NCBI RefSeq assembly: GCF_033366695.1
Contig: NZ_JAOBTQ010000001.1
Location: 2,728,001 to 2,792,000, forward strand
DNA: 64,000 nucleotides
Direction of reading: 5' to 3'
Origin: Streptomyces sp. SCL15-4
GTDB taxonomy: Bacteria; Actinomycetota; Actinomycetes; Streptomycetales; Streptomycetaceae
Under the pieces are notes generated by a model, which saw only the letters and a program-made list of their open reading frames with translations, was not told the DNA's origin and ran no database searches. How positions within the stretch are numbered: position 1 is the stretch's first letter; each line of letters opens with the position of its first letter. Shown piece by piece: positions 14,407 through 22,504 of this stretch. The position numbers and the translations under genes are program-made.

Positions 14407-17400
14407 TCAGGCCGCCCGGTAGGCCTGCGCGAGCTTCTCCACCGCCTTTCCGTACCGGCCGGTCAGCAGCAGGTGGTCCGCGTCGGCGAAGGGCTTGGAG
14501 ACCGCCTGGGTGAGGCGGCCGGCCGCCTTCTGCTGGACCAGGAGGCGGGCCCGGGTCACCAGCGCGCGTCCGGCCTTGTCGTCTCCGTGCCGCTCGGCCG
14601 CCGCGGCCCTGGTGGCGAGGGCGCGCAAGGTGGACGTGCCGCCCTGCGGGGCCTCGGCGAGCGTGGTCAGGCCCCAGCCGTACGGGAACTGCGGGTCGTA
14701 GGCCGAGTCGCCCACGTTGATCGGGAGCTGGGCCTCGGACTTCGGCCAGCTGACCGGGAGCTGTCCGGTGAAGGGGCGCTTGCCGTAGAGCACGTCGGCG
14801 ACGCCGTCGCCCTCGGTGCCGGGCAGCCAGGAGGCCACCAGGGCGTCGATCTCGCCGAGCTGGTCGTCGATGAGCTGAGGCCGGCCGGAGACGATCAGCA
14901 CCGCGCACTTCATGGCCGCGCAGACCTTGTCCACGGCGGCCCGGTCGGCGGCCGACAGCCTGAGGTCGTGGCCGTTGTTGCCGACGTCGCCGACGCCCTC
15001 GGCGTACGGGGTCTCGCCGACGACGACCACGCCGACGTCGTGGCCGGCCAGCGGCGCGGACGCGTCCTTGGAGTAGGTGACCCGGCCGCCCGCCTTCCGC
15101 AGGCCCTCCAGGACGGTCGTGCCGGGCACGATGTCGCCGGAGGCGCCCTGCCAGGTGACGGTCCAGCCGCCGGTCTGGTTGCCGATGTCGTCGGCGTTGG
15201 ACCCGGCGACGTACACCTTCTCGCTCTTCTTCAGCGGCAGCAGCCCGCCCGTGTTCTTCAGCAGCACCTGCGACTCGGCGGCGGCCCGGCGGGCGACCTT
15301 CCGGTGTTCCGCGGAGCCGATGGCGGCGGCCCCGGAGGTGTCGGCGTAGGGATGCTCGAACAGGCCGAGCTTGAACTTCTCGGTGAGGATGCGGGAGACG
15401 GCGTCGTCGATCCGCTTGCCGGTGACCCGGCCCGCCCTGGCCTCGTCGACGAGCGTGGTGCTGAACTCCTTGTAGGAGTACGGCACCATCATCATGTCGA
15501 CGCCCGCGTTCACCGCCGTGCGCACCCGGGTGGGCTGGTCGCCGGGGAGCTGGTCGACGGCGTTGTAGTCGCTGATCACGAAGCCGTCGAAGCCCATCCG
15601 GTCCTTGAGCACGCCGTTGATCATGTCGCCGCGGGCGTGCATCTTCACCGCGCCCTTGCCGTCGCCGGTGATGTCCAGCGAGGAGTACGACGGCATGACC
15701 GTGCCGACGCCCCGGTCGACGGCCTCCTGGTACGGCGCCAGGTGGATGTCCTCGAGCTGCTCGCGGGTGACCGTGGTGACGCCCTGGTCGATGGTGTACG
15801 AGCCGGTGGCCGAGGAGCCGTAGGCGGTGCCGCCGTCGGCGGCGAAGTGCTTGGCCGAGGCGAGCACCTTGTCGGCGCGCCTCAGGTCCCGGCCGTCGGC
15901 GCGGCCCTGGAGGCCCTGGATCACCGTCTCCATGGACTCGACCAGGGCCGGGTCCTCGCCGTAGGACTCGTAGGCGCGGCCCCAGCGTTCGTCGCGGCTC
16001 ACGCACAGGCAGGGCGCGAAGTCCCAGGGGACGCCGGTCGCGCGGACCTCGGCGGCGGTCACCGCGCCGGTCTGCCGGGCGAGCCGCGGATCGCGGGAGG
16101 CGCCGATGCCGATGTTGTGCGGCAGGATCGTGGCGCCGACGAGGTTGTTGTGGCCGTGGACCGCGTCGACGCCGTAGACCAGCGGGATCTGGAGGCGGGT
16201 GGCCCGGGTCCGCAGCTGGAAGGCGTCGATCATCTTCGCCCATGCCTCGGGCGTGTTGGGCGTGGGCGTGGAGCCGCCGCCGGACAGCAGCGAGCCGAGG
16301 GCGTAGGCGGTGATGTCGGCGCCCTGGCCCACGCCGCCGCGCTCGGCCTGGGTCATCTGGCCGGCCTTCTCCGCCAGCGACATCCGGCCGAGCAGGTCGG
16401 CGACCCGCTCGCGGATCGGCAGCCTGGCGTTCAGGTACGGCAGCCCGTGCGCGTCGACCACGACCTGAGGATTCTCGGCGGGCGCCTTGGCGCCGGTGAC
16501 CGTGAGCTTGAGCGGGATGGTCTCAGCGGGTTCGGCCGCGCGGTCGCGACGGGTGGGCACCTCGATGGTCCGGGTGGCGCCGGAGGCGGTGCCGGCGGGG
16601 AAGGTGAGGGTGCCGGAGACGGGCGTGTAGTCGGCGCCGGAGGTCGCGGTGCCGCCGGCCGTGGTGTAGGCGACGGTGACGGGGTCGGCGAGAGGTGCCT
16701 CGCCGGTGGTGGCGACGGTGACCTTCACCTTCGCCGTGCCGCCCTCCTTGACGGGGTGGACCGGCGCGTCGGTGGTGACGGTGGCGCGCAGGGCCGGGTC
16801 CGCGGTGCCGTACAGCTCCACGCCGTCCATGGCGAAGTCGCCCTTGGCGCCCGGCGGAAGAGTGACGGAGTAGCCCCACATGTCCTTCAGGCCGAGGACG
16901 TGGTCGATGCCGCCGACGGGCTGGTAGTCGGTGCGGTAGACGAAGTCGGTGAAGGGGAGTTCGACCTGCTTCCAGCCGGTGAAGTCGTCGGTGAAGGAGG
17001 CCGTCCAGAGTTCGGAGGCCTCGCCGTGGGCGCCGCCGTCCTTGATCTCCAGGGTGATCTTCCGGCCGTTGTTCCGGCCGTCCCACCAGAAGCGGATGCC
17101 CCGGTGCGCGGACCAGTCGTGGGCGGGAGCGGTGGCGGCGTAGTCGTGGGTGAAGCCGCCGTAGCCGCTGATGTCGTAGGTGCCGGTCAGGACCTTGGCG
17201 CCTTCCGGGGCGTCGGCGCGGTCGGCCAGGCGCAGGGCGGGCGGGTCGTCGCCGTCGCCGCCCCAGGTGAAGAGGCCCTCGGCGGGTTGGGCGGCGAAGG
17301 GCACCTCGCCCTCGAAGCGGTCGACGGTGGTGGGGGCCGGCCCGTCGGCGGCCCGGGCGGTGGCCGCCCAGGGCAGCAGACCGGCCAGGAGCGTGGCGGA

Positions 17401-17424
17401 GGCGAGCAGGGCGGTTCTACGCAT
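14407..17424 (-). CDS. Secreted family 3 beta-glucosidase with carbohydrate-binding and Calx-beta domains
   Basis: Exported glycoside hydrolase of 1005 residues. After a signal peptide (MRRTALLASATLLAGLLPW...ARA) come a family 11-like carbohydrate-binding domain (about 35-195), a Calx-beta domain (about 215-310, with GGTATSGADYTPVSGTLTF) and the two GH3 domains. The catalytic nucleophile is Asp619 in GFVISDYNAV; KHFAADGGT and GEDPALVESM are further GH3 marks. A helical extension of about 80 residues ends the protein. ATG 17424 follows GGAAGG at 6 bases and is preferred over GTG 17445. It is divergent from a GH30 enzyme across a palindrome, suggesting joint induction by an oligosaccharide. Confidence 0.92.
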   Translation of the reverse strand: MRRTALLASATLLAGLLPWAATARAADGPAPTTVDRFEGEVPFAAQPAEGLFTWGGDGDDPPALRLADRADAPEGAKVLTGTYDISGYGGFTHDYAATAPAHDWSAHRGIRFWWDGRNNGRKITLEIKDGGAHGEASELWTASFTDDFTGWKQVELPFTDFVYRTDYQPVGGIDHVLGLKDMWGYSVTLPPGAKGDFAMDGVELYGTADPALRATVTTDAPVHPVKEGGTAKVKVTVATTGEAPLADPVTVAYTTAGGTATSGADYTPVSGTLTFPAGTASGATRTIEVPTRRDRAAEPAETIPLKLTVTGAKAPAENPQVVVDAHGLPYLNARLPIRERVADLLGRMSLAEKAGQMTQAERGGVGQGADITAYALGSLLSGGGSTPTPNTPEAWAKMIDAFQLRTRATRLQIPLVYGVDAVHGHNNLVGATILPHNIGIGASRDPRLARQTGAVTAAEVRATGVPWDFAPCLCVSRDERWGRAYESYGEDPALVESMETVIQGLQGRADGRDLRRADKVLASAKHFAADGGTAYGSSATGSYTIDQGVTTVTREQLEDIHLAPYQEAVDRGVGTVMPSYSSLDITGDGKGAVKMHARGDMINGVLKDRMGFDGFVISDYNAVDQLPGDQPTRVRTAVNAGVDMMMVPYSYKEFSTTLVDEARAGRVTGKRIDDAVSRILTEKFKLGLFEHPYADTSGAAAIGSAEHRKVARRAAAESQVLLKNTGGLLPLKKSEKVYVAGSNADDIGNQTGGWTVTWQGASGDIVPGTTVLEGLRKAGGRVTYSKDASAPLAGHDVGVVVVGETPYAEGVGDVGNNGHDLRLSAADRAAVDKVCAAMKCAVLIVSGRPQLIDDQLGEIDALVASWLPGTEGDGVADVLYGKRPFTGQLPVSWPKSEAQLPINVGDSAYDPQFPYGWGLTTLAEAPQGGTSTLRALATRAAAAERHGDDKAGRALVTRARLLVQQKAAGRLTQAVSKPFADADHLLLTGRYGKAVEKLAQAYRAA

Positions 17425-17480
17425 GGACCTTCCCTTGACTCTCACGGTGCACTCGTGGACTCTCTTGGTTCACTCAGGGC

Positions 17481-17501
17481 TTAGCTCACGCCGTGAGTTA
17501 A
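17481..17501. promoter_or_regulatory. Palindromic operator between GH3 and GH30 genes
   Basis: TTAGCTCACGCCGTGAGTTAA is a 21-bp palindrome around a central C with one mismatched pair (G/T at the fourth position from each end). It is 57 bases before the GH3 start and 68 before the GH30 start, a typical place for a LacI- or GntR-type repressor. No such regulator is encoded in the window. Confidence 0.75.
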
Positions 17502-17568
17502 CTAGGGCCTCACATCCCCGTCAAGACGACCCGTCATCCGTCGAACCCTGAAGGAAGGGCGACGCACC

Positions 17569-19434
17569 ATGAGGAGAACCCCCCGCGCGGTCCGGCTGCT
17601 GCTGGCCGGACTGCTCTCCGCCGCCGGATACGGCGTGGCCGCGGTCCCCGCGCACGCGGCCGGCGAGCAGGTCACCGCCTGGCTCACCACCACCGACGAC
17701 GCCGCCGGCCGGCACGTCGTACGCGGCCTGGCGCCGCAGACCCCGTTCGCCTTCCAGTCCGGCACGGGCGGGAGCGGTGAGAACATCACCGTGGACGAGA
17801 ACACCCGCTACCAGACCTTCACCGGCGGCGGCGCGTCCTTCACCGACACCGCCGCCTGGCTGATGAACGGCAGCGGGGCGCTGTCGCAGACGGCCAGGGA
17901 CGCGGCCATGCGCAAGCTGTTCTCGCCGACCGACGGCATCGGCCTGTCCTTCCTGCGCAACCCGATGGGCGCCTCGGACCTGGCCCGCTACGGCTACACC
18001 TACGACGACGTGCCCGCCGGGCAGAGCGACCCGTCGCTGGCGAAGTTCTCCATAGCGCACGACCTGGCGGACGTGGTCCCGCTGACGAAGCAGGCACTCC
18101 AGCTGAACCCGTCCCTGACCGTGATGGCCTCGCCGTGGACGGCACCGGCGTGGATGAAGGACAGCGGCTCGCTCAACGGCGGCTGGCTGAAGGCCGAGGA
18201 CTACGGCGCGTACGCCTCGTACTTCGTGAAGTACCTCCAGGCGTACCAGGCGCAGGGCGTCGACGTGCGGTACGTCACCGCGCAGAACGAACCGACCTGC
18301 TGTTCCGGCTATCCGTCGATGAGCTGGAACGCGAGCGGCCTCGCCTACTTCACGAAGAACGAGCTGCTGCCCAGGCTCCAGGCGGCGGGCCTGACCACCA
18401 AGGTGCTGGCGCACGACTGGAACTGGGACGTCTACGACTCCTACGCGGCCCAGACCGTGGACGACCCGGCCGTCCGCAGCCACCCCAACTTCGGCGGGAT
18501 CGCCTGGCACGGCTACGGCGGTGACATCGCCAAGCAGACCGCCGTGCACGACCGGTACCCGGCGCTGGACGCCTTCGGCACCGAGCACTCCGGAGGCACC
18601 TGGATCGCGAACCAGCAGCGCGAGGACATGTCCGACATCATCGGCTACACGCGCAACTGGGCGAAGTCGGTGACCAAGTGGTCGCTGGCCGTGGACCAGA
18701 ACATGGGCCCGCACAACGGCGGTTGCGGCACCTGCACCGGGCTGGTCACCGTGCACAACGGCGACGGCGCGAGCGGCACCGTGGACTACACCGTCGAGTA
18801 CTACGACATGGGCCACCTGACCAAGTTCGTCCGCCCCGGCGCCCAGCGCATCGCCTCCACCGCGTCCACCGCCGTGCCGAACGTGGCCTGGCGCAACCCG
18901 GACGGCAGCAAGGCGCTGATCGCGTACAACGACTCCTCGTCGGCGAAGACGCTCACCGTCAACTGGGGCTCACAGCACGCCACGTACACGCTGCCGGGAA
19001 AGACCTCGGCGACCTTCACCTGGTCCGGCACCCAGTCCGGGGGCGGCGACCGGACCGGTGCCTTCGTGGGCCTGGCCGGCAAGTGCCTGGACGTGGCGGG
19101 CGGTTCGAGCGCCGACGGCACGGCGGTGCAGCTCTACGACTGCAACGGCAGCACCGCCCAGCAGTGGACCGTGCGGGCCGACGGGTCGGTCCGGGCGCTC
19201 GGCAAGTGTCTGGACGTGACCTCGGGTTCCACCGCGGACGGGGCCAAGGTCCAGTTGTACGACTGCAACGGAACCGGTGCCCAACGGTGGTCGTACGACG
19301 CGGCCACGGGTGATGTGGTGAACACGGCGGCCGGCAAGTGCCTCGACGTCACCGACAACTCGCCGGCGAACGGGGCCCGGGCCCAGATCTGGTCGTGCAC
19401 CGGGGCCGCCAACCAGAAGTGGGCACTGCGTTAG
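17569..19434 (+). CDS. Secreted GH30 glucanase with ricin-type lectin domain
   Basis: Exported glycosidase of 621 residues, GH30 type (endo-beta-1,6-glucanase/glucosylceramidase group). A signal peptide ends at AHAA (about residue 30). The catalytic barrel runs to about 400, with acid/base Glu241 in YVTAQNEPT and nucleophile Glu339 in DAFGTEHSGG, then the side beta-domain of GH30. Residues about 495-621 form a ricin B lectin domain with three QxW-type repeats (AQQWTV, AQRWSY, NQKWAL) and repeated GKCLDV. A role in degrading fungal cell-wall beta-1,6-glucan together with the divergent GH3 enzyme is inference. Confidence 0.9.
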   Translation: MRRTPRAVRLLLAGLLSAAGYGVAAVPAHAAGEQVTAWLTTTDDAAGRHVVRGLAPQTPFAFQSGTGGSGENITVDENTRYQTFTGGGASFTDTAAWLMNGSGALSQTARDAAMRKLFSPTDGIGLSFLRNPMGASDLARYGYTYDDVPAGQSDPSLAKFSIAHDLADVVPLTKQALQLNPSLTVMASPWTAPAWMKDSGSLNGGWLKAEDYGAYASYFVKYLQAYQAQGVDVRYVTAQNEPTCCSGYPSMSWNASGLAYFTKNELLPRLQAAGLTTKVLAHDWNWDVYDSYAAQTVDDPAVRSHPNFGGIAWHGYGGDIAKQTAVHDRYPALDAFGTEHSGGTWIANQQREDMSDIIGYTRNWAKSVTKWSLAVDQNMGPHNGGCGTCTGLVTVHNGDGASGTVDYTVEYYDMGHLTKFVRPGAQRIASTASTAVPNVAWRNPDGSKALIAYNDSSSAKTLTVNWGSQHATYTLPGKTSATFTWSGTQSGGGDRTGAFVGLAGKCLDVAGGSSADGTAVQLYDCNGSTAQQWTVRADGSVRALGKCLDVTSGSTADGAKVQLYDCNGTGAQRWSYDAATGDVVNTAAGKCLDVTDNSPANGARAQIWSCTGAANQKWALR

Positions 19435-19442
19435 GCGGGACA

Positions 19443-19931
19443 TTGCGACACACGGGGGCCGTGGCGGCCGGGATCGCCGGCGGGATGCTGCTGCTGAGCG
19501 GCTGCGGGGCCGTCGACCTGCCGCTCGCTGGAGTGCGGGCCGCGCCGGACGGGACGCCGTACGCGGTGTTCCGTCCGTGCGGTGACGACGGCTACCGGAG
19601 CCCGTACCTGGACGGACGGCCGCACGGCGGCGCGGAGGGTCCCGTCACCACCGGCTGGGACGCCGGGACGGAGGGGCTGCGCGGCACCGCCGACTTCCCG
19701 CTCTTCGCCCCGCCCGCCGGCTGGGCCGCCCGGCACCGGGGCCCGCGGCGGCTGCTGCCGCGGCACCACTACGTCCTCGGGTTCGGGCAGTACACCGGCG
19801 GCGACTCCTACAACGGCACGGTGGAGTTCACCACCGAACAGCTCGCCCGGCTGAGGCCGGGGCAGGTGTGGGCGGACGGGCGGGTGCTGAGCGGGCAGGA
19901 GTTCGAGCGGCTCGCGGCGGACTCGTGCTGA
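19443..19931 (+). CDS. Putative lipoprotein
   Basis: Protein of about 162 residues with a lipoprotein signal (GAVAAGIAGGMLLLSGC, lipobox LLSGC, Cys near residue 21). No domain is recognised; the mature part is rich in Gly, Arg and Tyr and ends LSGQEFERLAADSC. It begins 8 bases after the GH30 stop, so it may be co-transcribed. TTG 19443 is chosen because it supplies a charged n-region before the hydrophobic stretch and has a GGCGGGA-type site; GTG 19461 would give a signal without positive charge. Confidence 0.65.
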   Translation: MRHTGAVAAGIAGGMLLLSGCGAVDLPLAGVRAAPDGTPYAVFRPCGDDGYRSPYLDGRPHGGAEGPVTTGWDAGTEGLRGTADFPLFAPPAGWAARHRGPRRLLPRHHYVLGFGQYTGGDSYNGTVEFTTEQLARLRPGQVWADGRVLSGQEFERLAADSC

Positions 19932-19974
19932 GCGGTGCCGGTGTGCCGCGCTGCGGATCGGGCAGGAGCGGACC

Positions 19975-20595
19975 ATGGTGGAGGACATGACCACACCGCA
20001 GGATCTTTTCCTCGTCAGCCTGGACGTCCCCGGAGAGCACCCGGTCGAGCAGGGCGATCTGTCGCTGGCGCTCGCCGGGGCCGAGCTGATCGACCTGCTC
20101 GGCGCGCGGGCGCTCACCCTGGAAGGCGAGCGCGTCGTTCCCGGGCCGGTGCTGACCACGGGTGACCGGATGCTGGACGAGGCAGGGGCCCGGCTCCGGC
20201 GCGAGGAGCCGTACGAGACGGTCGCGGACTGGCTGTGGCGGCGCGGCGAGGGGCTGGCCGTGGCCTACTACGACGTCCTGGAGTCGGCGGGACAGCTCGC
20301 CGGGGAGCGGCGCCACCACTGGCTGCCCCGGCGGAGCGGCAAGGCCGCGCCCCAGGCCGACACCGCCGCCCGGCGCCACGCCACCGACCGCTGGGAGTCC
20401 CGCGACCCGGTGCTCACCGGGCTCGCGGCCACCCTCGGCATCGGCGCCGACCGCCCGGCCGGGGACGGGCCCGAGGACGAGGCGGTCGTCACCGTGCTGA
20501 TCGCGGTCGGCGACGCGGTCACCGAACTGGGGGCGGTGCGCGAACGCCGCCGCATCGAGACGGTGGCGTTCGACAACATCTGGCGCGCGCCGTGA
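19975..20595 (+). CDS. GPP34 (GOLPH3-like) family protein
   Basis: Protein of 206 residues of the GPP34/GOLPH3 family, many copies of which occur in Streptomyces. Family marks are TPQDLFLVSLD at the N-terminus, a helical core, DRMLDEAG, and an all-helical C-terminus with VLIAVGDAVTEL. In eukaryotes GOLPH3 binds phosphatidylinositol-4-phosphate; the bacterial role is not known. AGGAG at 19964-19968, six bases from ATG 19975, supports this start over ATG 19987. It converges on cimA. Confidence 0.85.
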   Translation: MVEDMTTPQDLFLVSLDVPGEHPVEQGDLSLALAGAELIDLLGARALTLEGERVVPGPVLTTGDRMLDEAGARLRREEPYETVADWLWRRGEGLAVAYYDVLESAGQLAGERRHHWLPRRSGKAAPQADTAARRHATDRWESRDPVLTGLAATLGIGADRPAGDGPEDEAVVTVLIAVGDAVTELGAVRERRRIETVAFDNIWRAP

Positions 20596-20608
20596 GCGAC
20601 CGGCGGGA

Positions 20609-22219
20609 CTACTCCGCCGGTTCCACGCCCGCGCGGAGCAGGCCGTAGGTGTAGGCGTCCTCCAGGGCCTGCCAGGACGCGGCGATGACGTTCTCCGCCA
20701 CGCCGACCGTGGCCCACTCGCCGGAGCCGTCGGAGGTGGAGATCAGCACGCGGGTGGTGGAGGAGGTGCCGTGCTTGCCCTCCAGGATGCGCACCTTGTA
20801 GTCGACCAGCTCCAGCTTGGCGAGCTGCGGGTAGATCCGCTCCAGCGCCACCCGCAGGGCCCGGTCCAGGGCGTTGACCGGGCCGTTGCCCTCGGCGGTG
20901 GCGACGATCCGCTCGCTCTTGGCCCACAGCTTGACCGTGGCCTCGTTGGCGTGGGTGCCGTCGGGGCGGTCCTCCACGATGGCCCGCCAGGACTCCACGT
21001 CGAAGTACTTCAGCGGCCGGCCCTGGACCTCGGCGCGCAGCAGCAGTTCGAAGGAGGCGTCGGCGGCCTCGTAGGTGTAGCCCTCGAGTTCGCGTTCCTT
21101 GACGCGCTCGACCACGCGGCCGACCAGCTCCCGGTCGCCGCCGAGGTCGATGCCGAGTTCCTTGCCCTTCAGCTCGATGGAGGCGCGGCCCGCCATGTCG
21201 GAGACCAGCATGCGCATGGTGTTGCCGACCAGCTCGGGGTCGATGTGCTGGTACAGGTCGGGGTCGACCTTGATGGCGGAGGCGTGCAGACCGGCCTTGT
21301 GCGCGAAGGCGGAGACGCCCACGTACGGCTGGTGCGTGGACGGGGTGAGGTTGACGACCTCGGCGATGGCGTGCGAGATGCGGGTAGTCTCGCGCAGCCT
21401 GCCCTCCGGCAGCACCTTCTTGCCGTACTTCAGCTCCAGGGCCGCGACCACCGGGAACAGGTTGGCGTTGCCGACGCGTTCGCCGTAGCCGTTGGCCGTG
21501 CACTGCACGTGCGTGGCGCCCCCGTCCACGGCGGCCAGGGTGTTGGCGACCGCGCAGCCGGTGTCGTCCTGGGCGTGGATGCCGAGCCGGGCGCCGGTGT
21601 CGGCGAGGACGGTGGAGACGACCGCGTGCACCTGGGCGGGCAGCATGCCGCCGTTGGTGTCGCACAGGACGACGACGTCGGCGCCGGCCTCGGCGGCGGT
21701 GCGGACGACGGCCTTGGCGTAGTCCGGGTTGGCGCGGTAGCCGTCGAAGAAGTGCTCGCAGTCCACGAAGACCCGGCGGCCCCGGCCCACCAGATACGAC
21801 ACGGTGTCGCGGACCATCTCCAGGTTCTCGTCCAGGGTGGTGCGCAGCGCGAGTTCCACGTGCCGGTCGTGTGACTTGGCGACCAGCGTGATCACCGGGG
21901 CGCCGGACTCCAGCAGCGCGTTCACCTGCGGGTCCTCGGCGGCCGTGGTGCCGGCGCGGCGGGTGGCGCCGAAGGCGACCAGCCGGGCGTGGCGGAAGTC
22001 GATCTCCTGGCGGGCACGCGCGAAGAACTCGGTGTCCCGCGGGTTCGCGCCGGGCCAGCCGCCCTCGATGAAGCCGACGCCGAAGTCGTCCAGGTGCCGG
22101 GCGATGGCCAGCTTGTCCGCGACGGTGAGGTTGATGCCCTCGCGCTGCGCCCCGTCGCGCAGCGTGGTGTCGAAGACGTGGAACGAGTCGTCGAGCTGGC
22201 TGGTTGCCGTCTCGGTCAT
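20609..22219 (-). CDS. cimA: Citramalate synthase (2-isopropylmalate synthase family)
   Basis: Enzyme of 536 residues of the HMGL-like/LeuA superfamily. It condenses acetyl-CoA with pyruvate to (R)-citramalate, a threonine-independent route to 2-oxobutyrate and isoleucine. The N-terminal barrel carries FDTTLRDGAQREG, a metal-binding GIHAQDDTGCAVANT and NGYGERVGN; the C-terminus is a LeuA-type regulatory dimer domain (residues about 400-530, with LVDYKVRILEGKHGTSSTT). Older annotation of the orthologue calls it a second leuA; length and sequence fit the CimA subfamily better. The frame stays open to 22477, but ATG 22219 fits the family start. A terminator-like leader lies upstream. Confidence 0.88.
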   Translation of the reverse strand: MTETATSQLDDSFHVFDTTLRDGAQREGINLTVADKLAIARHLDDFGVGFIEGGWPGANPRDTEFFARARQEIDFRHARLVAFGATRRAGTTAAEDPQVNALLESGAPVITLVAKSHDRHVELALRTTLDENLEMVRDTVSYLVGRGRRVFVDCEHFFDGYRANPDYAKAVVRTAAEAGADVVVLCDTNGGMLPAQVHAVVSTVLADTGARLGIHAQDDTGCAVANTLAAVDGGATHVQCTANGYGERVGNANLFPVVAALELKYGKKVLPEGRLRETTRISHAIAEVVNLTPSTHQPYVGVSAFAHKAGLHASAIKVDPDLYQHIDPELVGNTMRMLVSDMAGRASIELKGKELGIDLGGDRELVGRVVERVKERELEGYTYEAADASFELLLRAEVQGRPLKYFDVESWRAIVEDRPDGTHANEATVKLWAKSERIVATAEGNGPVNALDRALRVALERIYPQLAKLELVDYKVRILEGKHGTSSTTRVLISTSDGSGEWATVGVAENVIAASWQALEDAYTYGLLRAGVEPAE

Positions 22220-22323
22220 GGTCTCAGGACTCCTGTTGTGGATCTTCGGTCTTACCGGAATGACCGGCTCCACCATCCCCCCAATCCTCCCGCGCGCTCC
22301 GCTCCCGGCTGAAGGTGGGCCGG

Positions 22324-22355
22324 AAAACGAAAAAACCCCTCGCGGGTGCGAGAGG
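22324..22355 (-). terminator. Intrinsic terminator, possible attenuator in the cimA leader
   Basis: On the minus strand: 8-bp stem CCTCTCGC/GCGAGGGG (one G-U), 4-base loop, then T6CGT4. It lies 105-136 bases before cimA and 150-181 bases after the upstream transporter stop. A minus-strand frame from GTG 22414 reads VRVATVVLD just before the stem. It can be the transporter's terminator or a branched-chain amino acid attenuator. T-tracts this long are rare in this genome; the only other one in the window belongs to the ilvB attenuator. Confidence 0.75.
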
Positions 22356-22504
22356 TCTGCGCGCGGGTCGAGGACGACGGTGGCCACCCGCACCTGGTCG
22401 TACGAGGTGGTCACTGCGGACCGGCGCGCCTGCTGCCAATAATCGTGGCGAACGAGAGCACGGGGGCAGTCTGGCACAGCCCCGCCCCCGGCTCACCGCC
22501 CGTC

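Noticed and set aside
14167..17484. 1105-codon plus-strand open frame opposite the GH3 gene
   Set aside because: Shadow frame caused by GC bias; the product is Gly/Val/Ala-rich low-complexity sequence with no family, while the opposite strand encodes a complete GH3 enzyme.
20609..22477. CimA starting at 22477 with 86 extra residues
   Set aside because: The extension runs through the terminator hairpin and its T-tract; family members start near ATG 22219.
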